From positions 1,860,001 through 1,924,000 of the forward strand of contig OZ220687.1 of assembly GCA_965116465.1 (NCBI GenBank): a stretch of DNA of 64,000 nucleotides. Direction: 5' to 3'. Of this stretch, positions 1 to 7,106 are shown piece by piece. Positions within the stretch are counted from its first letter, which is position 1, and every line of letters starts with the position of its first letter. A program made the translations under genes and the position numbers. The notes under the pieces are model-generated. The model searched no databases. It had not been told where the DNA came from and was given only the letters and a program-made list of their open reading frames with translations. Source of the DNA: VXNF01 sp965116465. Lineage in GTDB: Bacteria > Actinomycetota > Acidimicrobiia > Acidimicrobiales > CATQHL01.

Positions 1-536
1 AGCTTGGCGCCGGGCGGCATGGCCTCCTCGGTGCCGGCCACGCCGATGGGGATCACCCGGGCCCCGGTGGCGTCGGCGAGGTAGGCGCAGCCGTTGTGCA
101 CGTCACCGATGTCGGACCCGCTGCCACGCGTTCCCTCCGGGAAGACCAGCAGCATCTCGCCGCGCGCCAGCAGCGTCTGCGCCGTCTCCAGCGCCACGCG
201 GTCCAGGTGGTCGCGCTGCACGGGAAAGGCGCCGATACTCGCGGAGAACCAGCGGCTGACCGGTCCCCGGAACATGGCCTGCTTGGCGAGGGAGCGCAGG
301 CGCCGCGGGCAGTGCCCGGCGATGAGGGGCACGTCGAGGTTGGAGCGGTGCACCGGCGCCAGGATGGCCGCTCCGGGCGTGCGCAGGTTCTCCTTCCCGC
401 GCACGTCGATACGGAAGTAGAACAGACCCGCGAGCAGTCCGGCGTTGCGGGCCAGCCAGTAGACCCGGCGCGAGGACCAGCGGTCGGCGGTGGTGAGGAC
501 CCGCCGGTGGAGCCGTCGCGAGGCGGCGATGCTCAT
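1..536 (-). CDS. 1-acyl-sn-glycerol-3-phosphate acyltransferase family protein (PlsC-like), partial
   Basis: The C-terminus runs off the left edge of the window, leaving about 178 residues. The protein probably transfers an acyl chain to lysophosphatidic acid at the membrane during phospholipid synthesis. The sequence shows the family's H-X4-D motif as HRSNLD and the substrate-binding FPEGTRG motif, followed by a V-I-P-I-G-V-A segment, in the expected order and spacing. The ATG start at 534-536 is preceded by GGGGAG at a normal distance. It lies 64 bases downstream of the SDR gene on the same strand, so the two may be co-transcribed. The lyso-acceptor specificity cannot be read from the fragment. 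Confidence 0.88.
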   Translation of the reverse strand, partial: MSIAASRRLHRRVLTTADRWSSRRVYWLARNAGLLAGLFYFRIDVRGKENLRTPGAAILAPVHRSNLDVPLIAGHCPRRLRSLAKQAMFRGPVSRWFSASIGAFPVQRDHLDRVALETAQTLLARGEMLLVFPEGTRGSGSDIGDVHNGCAYLADATGARVIPIGVAGTEEAMPPGAK

Positions 537-600
537 CGGTGGCTCCCCGAGCGATCCTCCGAACGCACCGCCACGACGTCCCCCGAGCGGCTGCGAGCCG

Positions 601-1530
601 CTAGATGGTCTTCGCCGGGCGGCCGGGCCCCTCTGTCTCGAGGCCGCCCATGTCGGCGTTCAGGCGGGCATCGGCCATCAGCGAGCGCATGATGTCGCCG
701 AGCTGTGCCGGGTCGTCGGGCTGAGTGGCGATGGGTCCCAGGCGCCAACCCTCGGCGACGCCGAGCTGGTTGCCGTTCACGTGGAACACGCGGCCCGTCA
801 CGCCCGAGGCCTCCGGGGAGGCCAGCCAGGTGGCGACGGTGGCGATCCAGCGGGGCGACCACGACTCGGCCAGTTTCGATGCGTTCTCCTCCCCGACGAT
901 CGGGATGGTGAGCCGGGTGAGCGCGTTGGGGGCCAGGCAGTTCACCGTGACCCCGTAGCGCGCCAACTCCATGGCGCAGATCACGCTGAAGGCGGCGATC
1001 CCCGCCTTGGCGGCGCCGTAGTTGGACTGGCCGATGTTGCCGTAGATGCCCGACGGTGAGGACGTGTTGATGACGCGGGCGTCGAGTTCGACGCCCGACT
1101 TGGCCTGCTGGCGCCACCAGTTGGCGGCGTGATGGGTCGGCGCGAAGGTGCCCTTCAGGTGCACGGCCATCACGGCGTCCCAGTCACTCTCCGACATCGA
1201 GAAGACCATGCGGTCCCGCAGGATCCCGGCGTTGTTGATGAGGATGTCCAGGCCTCCGAATACCTCGATGGCCTGGTGGATCATGTCCTTGGCCTGGTGG
1301 AAGTCGCTGACGTCGTCGCCGTTGACGACCGCTTCGCCGCCCGCGGAAGTGATCTCGTCGACGACCTGCCGGGCGGGCGTGATGTCACTGCCGTCGCCGG
1401 CGGCGTCGCCTCCCAGGTCGTTGACGACCACCTTGGCGCCCGCGGCGGCGAGCATCAGGGCGTGCTCACGGCCGATGCCCCGCCCCGCCCCGGTGACGAC
1501 GGCCACCCGTCCCTCACAGAGCCTGGCCAT
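601..1530 (-). CDS. SDR family oxidoreductase, 3-hydroxyacyl-CoA dehydrogenase-like
   Basis: 309-residue NAD(P)-dependent short-chain dehydrogenase. The cofactor motif TGAGRGIG is at residues 13-20, NNAG at 99-102, and the catalytic Tyr171-x3-Lys175 sits in SNYGAAKAG, with serines just upstream around 157-160. The DLGGD segment after the second beta strand, followed by a long insertion, and the overall length resemble the dehydrogenase domain of multifunctional beta-oxidation enzymes, so a hydroxyacyl-CoA substrate is likely but inferred. It is divergent from the CurA-like reductase gene and precedes the PlsC-like gene. No clear ribosome binding site precedes the ATG; a TAGGGG hexamer lies six bases upstream, possibly a leaderless start. 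Confidence 0.85.
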   Translation of the reverse strand: MARLCEGRVAVVTGAGRGIGREHALMLAAAGAKVVVNDLGGDAAGDGSDITPARQVVDEITSAGGEAVVNGDDVSDFHQAKDMIHQAIEVFGGLDILINNAGILRDRMVFSMSESDWDAVMAVHLKGTFAPTHHAANWWRQQAKSGVELDARVINTSSPSGIYGNIGQSNYGAAKAGIAAFSVICAMELARYGVTVNCLAPNALTRLTIPIVGEENASKLAESWSPRWIATVATWLASPEASGVTGRVFHVNGNQLGVAEGWRLGPIATQPDDPAQLGDIMRSLMADARLNADMGGLETEGPGRPAKTI

Positions 1531-1620
1531 GTGCTACCCCTATCGTCCGTCGTCGCTCGCGGGCATCTCGATGCCGGCGATCATGTTACGGCGTCCCGAT
1601 CGCATCGAATGGAGCGAGAG

Positions 1621-2655
1621 ATGGCAGCAGGCGAGGGTGCGGCGCGGCGCAACCGGCAATGGGTGCTGGCCCGGCGACCGGTGGGGATGGTGTCGGAGGC
1701 GGACTTCGAGCTCGTGGAGCGGCCTGTGCCGGACATCGGACCGGGCGAGGTGCTGGGTCGGGTCCGCTGGCTGTCCTACGAGCCCGCCATGCGCGGCTGG
1801 ATGGACGAGCGGCCGAGCTACGTCGCTCCGGTGGAACTCGGTGCACCGATGCGGGCGCCGGGCCTGGCCGAGGTGGTTGCGTCGAACGACCCGGCCTATG
1901 CCCCCGGTGATGTGGTCTTCGGGATGATGAGCTGGTCCGAGTACGTGACCGGCCGCTGGTCCGCCGAGACCGCCGGTCGCGGCTACCGGCAGGTGCCGCC
2001 CGACGTGCCCACGGAACTGGTGCTGGGCCCGCTGGGCAGCACCGGCCTGACGGCCTACGTCGGGATGCTCGACGTGGGCCGCCCCGAGCCGGGCGACACC
2101 GTCGTGGTGTCGGGTGCGGCGGGGGCGACCGGCTCGGTGGCCGCGCAGATCGCCCGCATCAAAGGGTGCCGGGTGGTCGGCATCGCCGGTGGCGCCGACA
2201 AGTGTCGCTGGCTGCTGGACGAGGCGCGGCTGGACGCCGCCATCGACTACAAGAGCGAGGATGTCGGTCGCCGCCTGCGCCAGACCTGCCCCGGAGGGGT
2301 GGACGTCTACTTCGAGAACGTGGGCGGCGCCGCCCTGGAGGCGGTGCTGGACAACCTCGCCCTCGGTGCCCGGATCGCATTGTGCGGGCTGATCTCCGGG
2401 TACAACGACGCCCAGGCAGGACCCGGGCCCCGCAACCTGTTCCAGCTGATCGTCCAACGCGCCTCCATCCAGGGCCTGCTGCTGTGGGACTTCGTCGACC
2501 GGATCCCGGAGGCATTCGCCGACCTGCGCCGCTGGGTCGCCGCTGGTGAGATTGCCTACCGGGTCGACGTGCAGGAGGGCTTCGAGCAGGTTCCCCGCAC
2601 GTTCCTGCGCCTGTTCACCGGCGCCAACGAGGGCAAGCAGCTGCTTCGTCTGTGA
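1621..2655 (+). CDS. NADP-dependent medium-chain reductase (CurA/PTGR-like)
   Basis: 344-residue zinc-independent medium-chain dehydrogenase/reductase of the leukotriene B4 12-hydroxydehydrogenase / CurA group, which reduces activated C=C bonds with NADPH. The N-terminal segment contains the family's YEPAMRGWM stretch, the cofactor-binding loop is SGAAGATGSVAAQ, and VDVYFENVGG matches the family signature. No structural zinc cysteines are seen. I chose the ATG at 1621 because GGAG at 1611-1614 lies six bases upstream; an in-frame ATG four codons earlier is possible. The physiological substrate is unknown. It is divergent from the SDR gene, and the neighbourhood suggests acyl-CoA or enone metabolism. 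Confidence 0.85.
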   Translation: MAAGEGAARRNRQWVLARRPVGMVSEADFELVERPVPDIGPGEVLGRVRWLSYEPAMRGWMDERPSYVAPVELGAPMRAPGLAEVVASNDPAYAPGDVVFGMMSWSEYVTGRWSAETAGRGYRQVPPDVPTELVLGPLGSTGLTAYVGMLDVGRPEPGDTVVVSGAAGATGSVAAQIARIKGCRVVGIAGGADKCRWLLDEARLDAAIDYKSEDVGRRLRQTCPGGVDVYFENVGGAALEAVLDNLALGARIALCGLISGYNDAQAGPGPRNLFQLIVQRASIQGLLLWDFVDRIPEAFADLRRWVAAGEIAYRVDVQEGFEQVPRTFLRLFTGANEGKQLLRL

Positions 2656-2791
2656 CGAGGTCCGGCGGTCGCGGCCCGCGACGCTGTCCCGGCCGGGAAT
2701 GCCCCCGGATCGGCGCCTCAACCCTGGTTGCGTTGTCTCGCTTGCGCTATGCTCGCGCCCTGCTGGAGTGTCCCACCGGGAGAGGCGCGCG

Positions 2792-3577
2792 ATGAAGCTC
2801 AAGAGACTGTTCGTACTTGCCGGGGTAATGGCGCTGGTCGGGATGCTGTGGGCGTCGCCTGCGGCCGCCGACGGCCACCTTCCCTCCATCACGCTCGACC
2901 CGGCGAGTGTGCCGGCCGAGGCGGGTTCTGTAACGGTGACCGTGACCGGTGCCAACTGGAGCGAGCCGTCACCGTTCTTCATCGTCGGATGCCCCGGAGC
3001 CGCAGGTGACCCGGAGGCGCCGCTGACACTCTCGAGCGCCCCCGAGGCCATCGCCATGTGCCCGAACCTGATGGCTGCGGCGGTCGCCGTCGAGTGGGAC
3101 GACGGCAGCTTCACGACCGAGTGGACGACGGAGATCACCCAGGCCGACATCGACAACGGCGCTCTGGTGGTCCTGGCCGGATGGCTCAGCGTGGACACCC
3201 TCTCGAACCCGGAGGAATTCGCGACGGTCGCGGTCCTCGCTATCGGTGTCGAGGAGGAGCCGGCCGAGGATCCGGCCGAGGAGGAGCCGGCTGAGGAGGA
3301 GCCGATGGATGACATGGGCGATGAGGAGCCGATGGATGACATGGGCGATGAGGAGCCGATGGATGACACCGGCGATGAGGAGCCGATGGACGACACCGGC
3401 GATGAGGAGCCGATGGACGACACCGGCGACGAGGAGCCGATGGACGACATGGGCGACGAGGAACTGCCGGCGACCGGCCATGAGAGCGGTCTGCTCGCCA
3501 TCGTCGCCGCGAGCGTCCTGGTGGCCGGTCTGCTGGTGATCGGCGCCGGGCGGCGCGTGCGCACCGCCACCCGCTAG
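2792..3577 (+). CDS. Secreted LPXTG-type cell-wall protein with acidic repeats
   Basis: 261 residues. A cleavable signal peptide (MKLKRLFVLAG then ASPAAADG) is followed by a small beta-rich domain with two cysteines. Then come six tandem EEPMDD(M/T)GD repeats and a sorting signal LPATG, a hydrophobic segment and a basic tail RRVRTATR. This is the architecture of a sortase-anchored surface protein. The highly acidic repeats could extend the domain from the wall or bind cations (inference). GGGAGAGG upstream of 2792 supports this start over the longer open frame. No sortase gene is in the window. The function of the globular domain is unknown. Confidence 0.8.
   Translation: MKLKRLFVLAGVMALVGMLWASPAAADGHLPSITLDPASVPAEAGSVTVTVTGANWSEPSPFFIVGCPGAAGDPEAPLTLSSAPEAIAMCPNLMAAAVAVEWDDGSFTTEWTTEITQADIDNGALVVLAGWLSVDTLSNPEEFATVAVLAIGVEEEPAEDPAEEEPAEEEPMDDMGDEEPMDDMGDEEPMDDTGDEEPMDDTGDEEPMDDTGDEEPMDDMGDEELPATGHESGLLAIVAASVLVAGLLVIGAGRRVRTATR
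3296..3457 (+). repeat. Six tandem 27-bp in-frame repeats
   Basis: Six copies of a 27-base unit encoding EEPMDDMGD or EEPMDDTGD lie directly before the LPATG sorting signal. Copies differ by Met/Thr and by synonymous GAT/GAC changes that run in blocks (early copies GAT, late copies GAC), consistent with stepwise tandem duplication. Such repeats tend to vary in copy number between strains. Confidence 0.95.
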
Positions 3578-3616
3578 GGGATTGCCCGCACGGCGGGCAC
3601 CGCGAATCGAACTCTG

Positions 3617-3644
3617 CGAGGGCCGGGCTGCAGTCCGGCCCTCG
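3617..3644. terminator. Bidirectional hairpin between convergent genes
   Basis: A perfect 10-bp stem (CGAGGGCCGG at 3617-3626 with CCGGCCCTCG at 3635-3644) and an 8-base loop sits between the stop of the LPXTG gene and the stop of the convergent acyl-CoA dehydrogenase gene. There is no U tract, as is common in GC-rich actinobacteria, so termination is inferred from position and stem strength. Confidence 0.6.
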
Positions 3645-4841
3645 TCAGTTGCGGGGGATGTCGCTCCAGGGCACGTCCCGGTCCACCTGCGGTTCCTTCG
3701 GCAGGCCCAGAACGCGCTCGCCGAGGATGTTGCGCATGATCTCCGAGGTGCCGCCCTCGATGGAGTTGGCGCGGGCACGCAGGAACATCCGGCTGGTCTC
3801 GAACGAACCCGAGACGCCTGCCTGCTCGGGACGCAGCATCGGGTAGCCGTGGGCGTGCACCATGCCCCGGCTGCCCCGCACGTCGAGGGCGCACTCGAGG
3901 ATCTCCTTGTTCAACTCCGCCGACAGCAGTTTCCCGACCGATCCCTCGGGGCCGGGAACGCCCGCTGAGGCGGTCTCGCGGGCGCGCTGGTTCGTCAGCC
4001 GCAGGAGTTCGGCGCGGATCCACAGCCGGGTGACCCGGTCCCGCGTCACGTGATGGGCGGCGGTCTCGCCGGGTGGCGCGTTGGCGGTCCACTCCTTCAG
4101 CAGGGTGCCGATGTTCCCGGAGCCTCTGGGGGGCACCCCGCCGCCGAGCGCGACCCGCTCGTTCATGAGCGTTGTGATGGCGCCGCCCCAGCCGCTGCCC
4201 CGCCGGCCAAGCCGCATCGAGTCGGGGATCCGCACGTCGGTCATGAACACCTCGTTGAACTCGGCCTCGCCGGTGATCTGGAACAGCGGCCGGACCTCCA
4301 CGCCCGGCGCCTGCATGTCCATCATGAAGTAGGTCATGCCCTTGTGCTTGGGCTGCTCCGGATCGGTGCGGGCCAGGAGCATTCCCCAGCGCGAGGTGTG
4401 GGCCAGGGTCGTCCACACCTTCTGGCCGTTGACGATCCACTCCTCCCCGTCGAGGACGGCGCGCGTCGCCAGGCCTGCCACGTCCGAGCCGGCGCCCGGC
4501 TCGCTGAACAGCTGGCACCAGATCTCCTCGCCGGTGAAGCAGGGTCGCAGCAGCCGGTCCTTCATCTCCTCGGTGCCGTGGGTCAACACGGTGGGCATCC
4601 CCATCCCGATGCCGATCGGGTTGACCGCCAGGTTGTGGTACTGCCGCCCGCCCTCGGCCAACTCGTCGTCGACGACGGCCTGAGCCTCCCGCTCGAAGCC
4701 GAGTCCACCGCGCCCGGGAGGGAAGTGCACGCACGCCAGGCCCCGATCGAACTGCTCCCCCCGGAACGTCGCCATGTCGGCCTCCGCGGGCACGTCGGCG
4801 AGGAGTTCGCGGGTCATGTCTCGCAGCCGGCTGTCGCTCAC
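3645..4841 (-). CDS. Acyl-CoA dehydrogenase (FadE-like)
   Basis: 398-residue FAD-dependent acyl-CoA dehydrogenase that introduces an alpha,beta double bond into acyl-CoA. Family signatures are visible: LFSEPGAGSDVAGL and VNGQKVWTT in the FAD/substrate region, and C-terminal NSIEGGTSEIMRN, whose Glu aligns with the catalytic base of the medium-chain enzymes. The GTG at 4839-4841 was chosen because AGAAGGG lies about nine bases upstream and the residues before it are low-complexity read-through of the antisense of the proline-rich gene. Chain length or steroid preference cannot be assigned. It faces a hairpin terminator at its 3' end. Confidence 0.9.
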   Translation of the reverse strand: MSDSRLRDMTRELLADVPAEADMATFRGEQFDRGLACVHFPPGRGGLGFEREAQAVVDDELAEGGRQYHNLAVNPIGIGMGMPTVLTHGTEEMKDRLLRPCFTGEEIWCQLFSEPGAGSDVAGLATRAVLDGEEWIVNGQKVWTTLAHTSRWGMLLARTDPEQPKHKGMTYFMMDMQAPGVEVRPLFQITGEAEFNEVFMTDVRIPDSMRLGRRGSGWGGAITTLMNERVALGGGVPPRGSGNIGTLLKEWTANAPPGETAAHHVTRDRVTRLWIRAELLRLTNQRARETASAGVPGPEGSVGKLLSAELNKEILECALDVRGSRGMVHAHGYPMLRPEQAGVSGSFETSRMFLRARANSIEGGTSEIMRNILGERVLGLPKEPQVDRDVPWSDIPRN

Positions 4842-4947
4842 GTTGCGTCGCCCTTCTCTCGTTCGCTCCCCGGTGGTAGTCCGGGAGTAGGCGCCCCTGT
4901 CCTCGAGAGGTAGCCGGTGGGCACGGGCGCCTGCCAGAATGCTAACC

Positions 4948-5733
4948 GTGACGCTCCGGCGCAGCCTCGGCATCGCAGCGATGGCATCGTGCCTTCTGCT
5001 GGCTGCGGGATGCGGCGGCACCGACCCGGAACCACCGGCAACGACACGGGCCGCCGCCCCGGCAACCGACGCCGCGCCCGCCACGACGGTCGGGCCGACC
5101 ACCACCGCCGTCACTCCCACCTCCCCGCCGCCCGAGATGACCGATCCGGCGCCTGCGGCCACCGAGCCACCGGCTCCGGACCCGACTCCGCCACCGTCCA
5201 CCGAGCCGCCGGCGCCGCCCGAGCCCCCGCCTCCCGCCGAGCCGCCGCCTTCCCCGGAGCCGCCGCCGGCGCCGCCCGAGCCCCCGCCTCCCGCCGAGCC
5301 CCCGCCTCCCGCCGAGCCGCCGCCGGCGCCGCCCGAGCCCCCGCCTCCCGCCGAGCCGCCGCCGGCGCCGCCCGAGCCGCCGCCTTCCCCGGAGCCGCCT
5401 CCCGCGCTGCCCGAGCCGCCCCCGCCTCCCCCCGAGCCACCTGCGGAGCCCCCGCCGCCGCCCGAGCCTGCCTTCGACGTCCTCATCACCGTGACTCTGG
5501 TGGACGGGCGCATCGAGGCCGAACGCCGCTACGAGGTCTCCTTCGGGGACACGGTGGAGGTCCGTGTCACCTCCGACGTGGCCGAGGAGGTCCATCTCCA
5601 CGGCTACGACCTGTACCTGCAGCTCGAACCGGGGGCCGAGGTCACGCTGGAGTTCGAGGCCGATCTGCCCGGCGTGTGGGAGGCCGAACTGCATCCCTCG
5701 CACCGGGAACTCTTCCAGTTGCAGGTCTCCTAG
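4948..5733 (+). CDS. Proline-rich lipoprotein with cupredoxin-like C-terminal domain
   Basis: About 261 residues. The signal sequence ends in the lipobox LAAGC, so the mature protein should be lipid-anchored outside the membrane. A Thr/Ala/Pro linker is followed by about 95 residues of PPEPPP-type repeats, presumably an extended wall-spanning spacer. A C-terminal beta-rich domain follows (EEVHLHGYDLYLQLEPG to ELHPSHRELFQLQVS) that looks like a cupredoxin fold. The two His pairs could be ligands, but the usual Cys-Met pair is not evident. GTG at 4948 follows a CAGAAT box by seven bases (leaderless type); ATG at 4939 is an alternative. The stop is nine bases before the membrane protein gene, so the two probably form one unit. 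Confidence 0.75.
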   Translation: MTLRRSLGIAAMASCLLLAAGCGGTDPEPPATTRAAAPATDAAPATTVGPTTTAVTPTSPPPEMTDPAPAATEPPAPDPTPPPSTEPPAPPEPPPPAEPPPSPEPPPAPPEPPPPAEPPPPAEPPPAPPEPPPPAEPPPAPPEPPPSPEPPPALPEPPPPPPEPPAEPPPPPEPAFDVLITVTLVDGRIEAERRYEVSFGDTVEVRVTSDVAEEVHLHGYDLYLQLEPGAEVTLEFEADLPGVWEAELHPSHRELFQLQVS

Positions 5734-5742
5734 GCGGTCGTA

Positions 5743-7080
5743 ATGGTTCCTGCAGGCGTGCTGGCACACGGCATCGGAGTGCGCGGCGACCTGCCGATCC
5801 CCGTGTGGATGTTCGCCTACGTCGCCGGCGCCGCCCTCGTCATCTCATTCCTGCTGCTCGGCAGCTTCTGGCCGAAGCCGAAGCTGGAGGGGCGCTTCAC
5901 GCCACGCCCGTTGCCCGGTGCCGCCCAACCCGTGGCGCGAGGCCTCGCCGTCGTGCTGCGGCTGTTCGGCCTGGCGATGTTCGCCGTGGTGCTGTGGGCC
6001 TCCCTGGCCGGCGACCTCGGGGCCTACGCCACGATCGCGCCGGTTGCGGTCTACGTGGGATTCTGGGTGGGGCTGCTGTTCCTGTCGGCCGTCCTCGGGG
6101 ACGTGTGGCGATTGCTCAGCCCCTGGGAGACGCTGGCCCTCGTGGGCTCGGTGGTAAGACGACGCTTCTTCGGCCACGTTCGGTCCCACCTGCTCTGGCG
6201 CCCCGACCCGGTGCGGAGCGGCTGGTTGGGTGTCGTGACCATCGTCTCCTTCGCCGCCCTGGAGTTGGTGCATCCCAACCCGCCGGAGACCCGCCTGCTC
6301 GGTATCGCCATCGCCGTGTACTCGGGGCTGATGCTGGCGGGGGCGTCGCTGTGGGGCCGCGAGTGGCTGCGGCACAGCGAGGGGTTCGGCGTGATCTTCC
6401 GGCACATCGGTGCAATGGGGATCTTCTGCGGTGACGGGCGGGGTCGCCTGGCCGTTCGCCCCCCGGTCGTGGGTCTCGCGAGCCTGCGCATGACGCTGCC
6501 GCATGCCTTCGTGCTGCTGCTCATGCCGGGTACGACCAGCTTCGACGGCATCTCCCGCACCGAGTGGTGGGCCGGGCTGCTGGGAGCGCGCGTCGGTTGG
6601 GACACGGTGGGATTCGGCACCTTCGGCCTGCTGCAGTTCGCGGCGAACTTCGTGGTGCTGTACATCGCGGCGATGGCAGTGGGTGCCGCGCTCACCCGCA
6701 CGCCACTGCGGCAGATGCTGACCGACTTCGCCCCGTCCATCGTGCCGATCGCCTTCGCCTACCACATCGGGCACTACTTCTCGCTGGTGGTCTTCGAGGG
6801 CCAGAACTTCCTGGCCCTGCTGTCACGCCCCTTCGGGGGGAGCGCCGACCTGTTCGGCACGGCCCACTTCGAGGTCAACTACCTGCTGGTCTCCACCGGG
6901 GCGATCGCCTTGGTTCAGGCCATCACGACATTGGTCGGCCATTTGGTGGGTGTGGTCCTGGCGCACGACAAGTCGGTGGCGCGGTTCACGCCGCGGCACG
7001 CGCTGCGGTCCCAGTACGGGCTGCTGGTGATGATGCTGGCCTTCACCATCACCGGCATCTTCCTGCTGCTCAACGCCTGA
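5743..7080 (+). CDS. Polytopic membrane protein of the 'fenitrothion hydrolase'-like family
   Basis: 445 residues with about ten hydrophobic helices, for example around VWMFAYVAGAALVISFLLL, LRLFGLAMFAVVLW, YVGFWVGLLFLSAVLGD and the C-terminal LLVMMLAFTITGIFLLL. The N-terminal LAHGIGVRGDLPIPVWMF stretch is typical of an actinobacterial membrane family that databases often label fenitrothion hydrolase; I recall this from family knowledge and it says little about the natural role. A conserved HIGHYFS motif sits in a late helix. It is encoded directly after the cupredoxin-like lipoprotein gene, so the pair may act together, perhaps in metal or redox handling (inference). Confidence 0.65.
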   Translation: MVPAGVLAHGIGVRGDLPIPVWMFAYVAGAALVISFLLLGSFWPKPKLEGRFTPRPLPGAAQPVARGLAVVLRLFGLAMFAVVLWASLAGDLGAYATIAPVAVYVGFWVGLLFLSAVLGDVWRLLSPWETLALVGSVVRRRFFGHVRSHLLWRPDPVRSGWLGVVTIVSFAALELVHPNPPETRLLGIAIAVYSGLMLAGASLWGREWLRHSEGFGVIFRHIGAMGIFCGDGRGRLAVRPPVVGLASLRMTLPHAFVLLLMPGTTSFDGISRTEWWAGLLGARVGWDTVGFGTFGLLQFAANFVVLYIAAMAVGAALTRTPLRQMLTDFAPSIVPIAFAYHIGHYFSLVVFEGQNFLALLSRPFGGSADLFGTAHFEVNYLLVSTGAIALVQAITTLVGHLVGVVLAHDKSVARFTPRHALRSQYGLLVMMLAFTITGIFLLLNA

Positions 7081-7106
7081 CGGCCGGGCCGGCCGGAGCG
7101 CTCGCT

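Noticed and set aside
1540..3570. Long serine-rich frame on the minus strand
   Set aside because: It is antisense to the CurA-like and LPXTG genes; the repeats are complements of the acidic repeat.
3296..5470. CRISPR-like repeats
   Set aside because: The repeats at 3296-3457 and 5150-5470 are contiguous in-frame codon repeats without unique spacers, and no cas genes are present.
4942..5769. Gly/Arg-rich frame on the minus strand opposite the proline-rich gene
   Set aside because: The apparent repeats are just the complement of PPE-type codons. The plus-strand frame has a lipobox and a globular domain.
7081..7106. Terminator between the membrane protein and helicase genes
   Set aside because: The CGGCC/GGCCG pairing is only five bases in a GC-rich context and could be chance.
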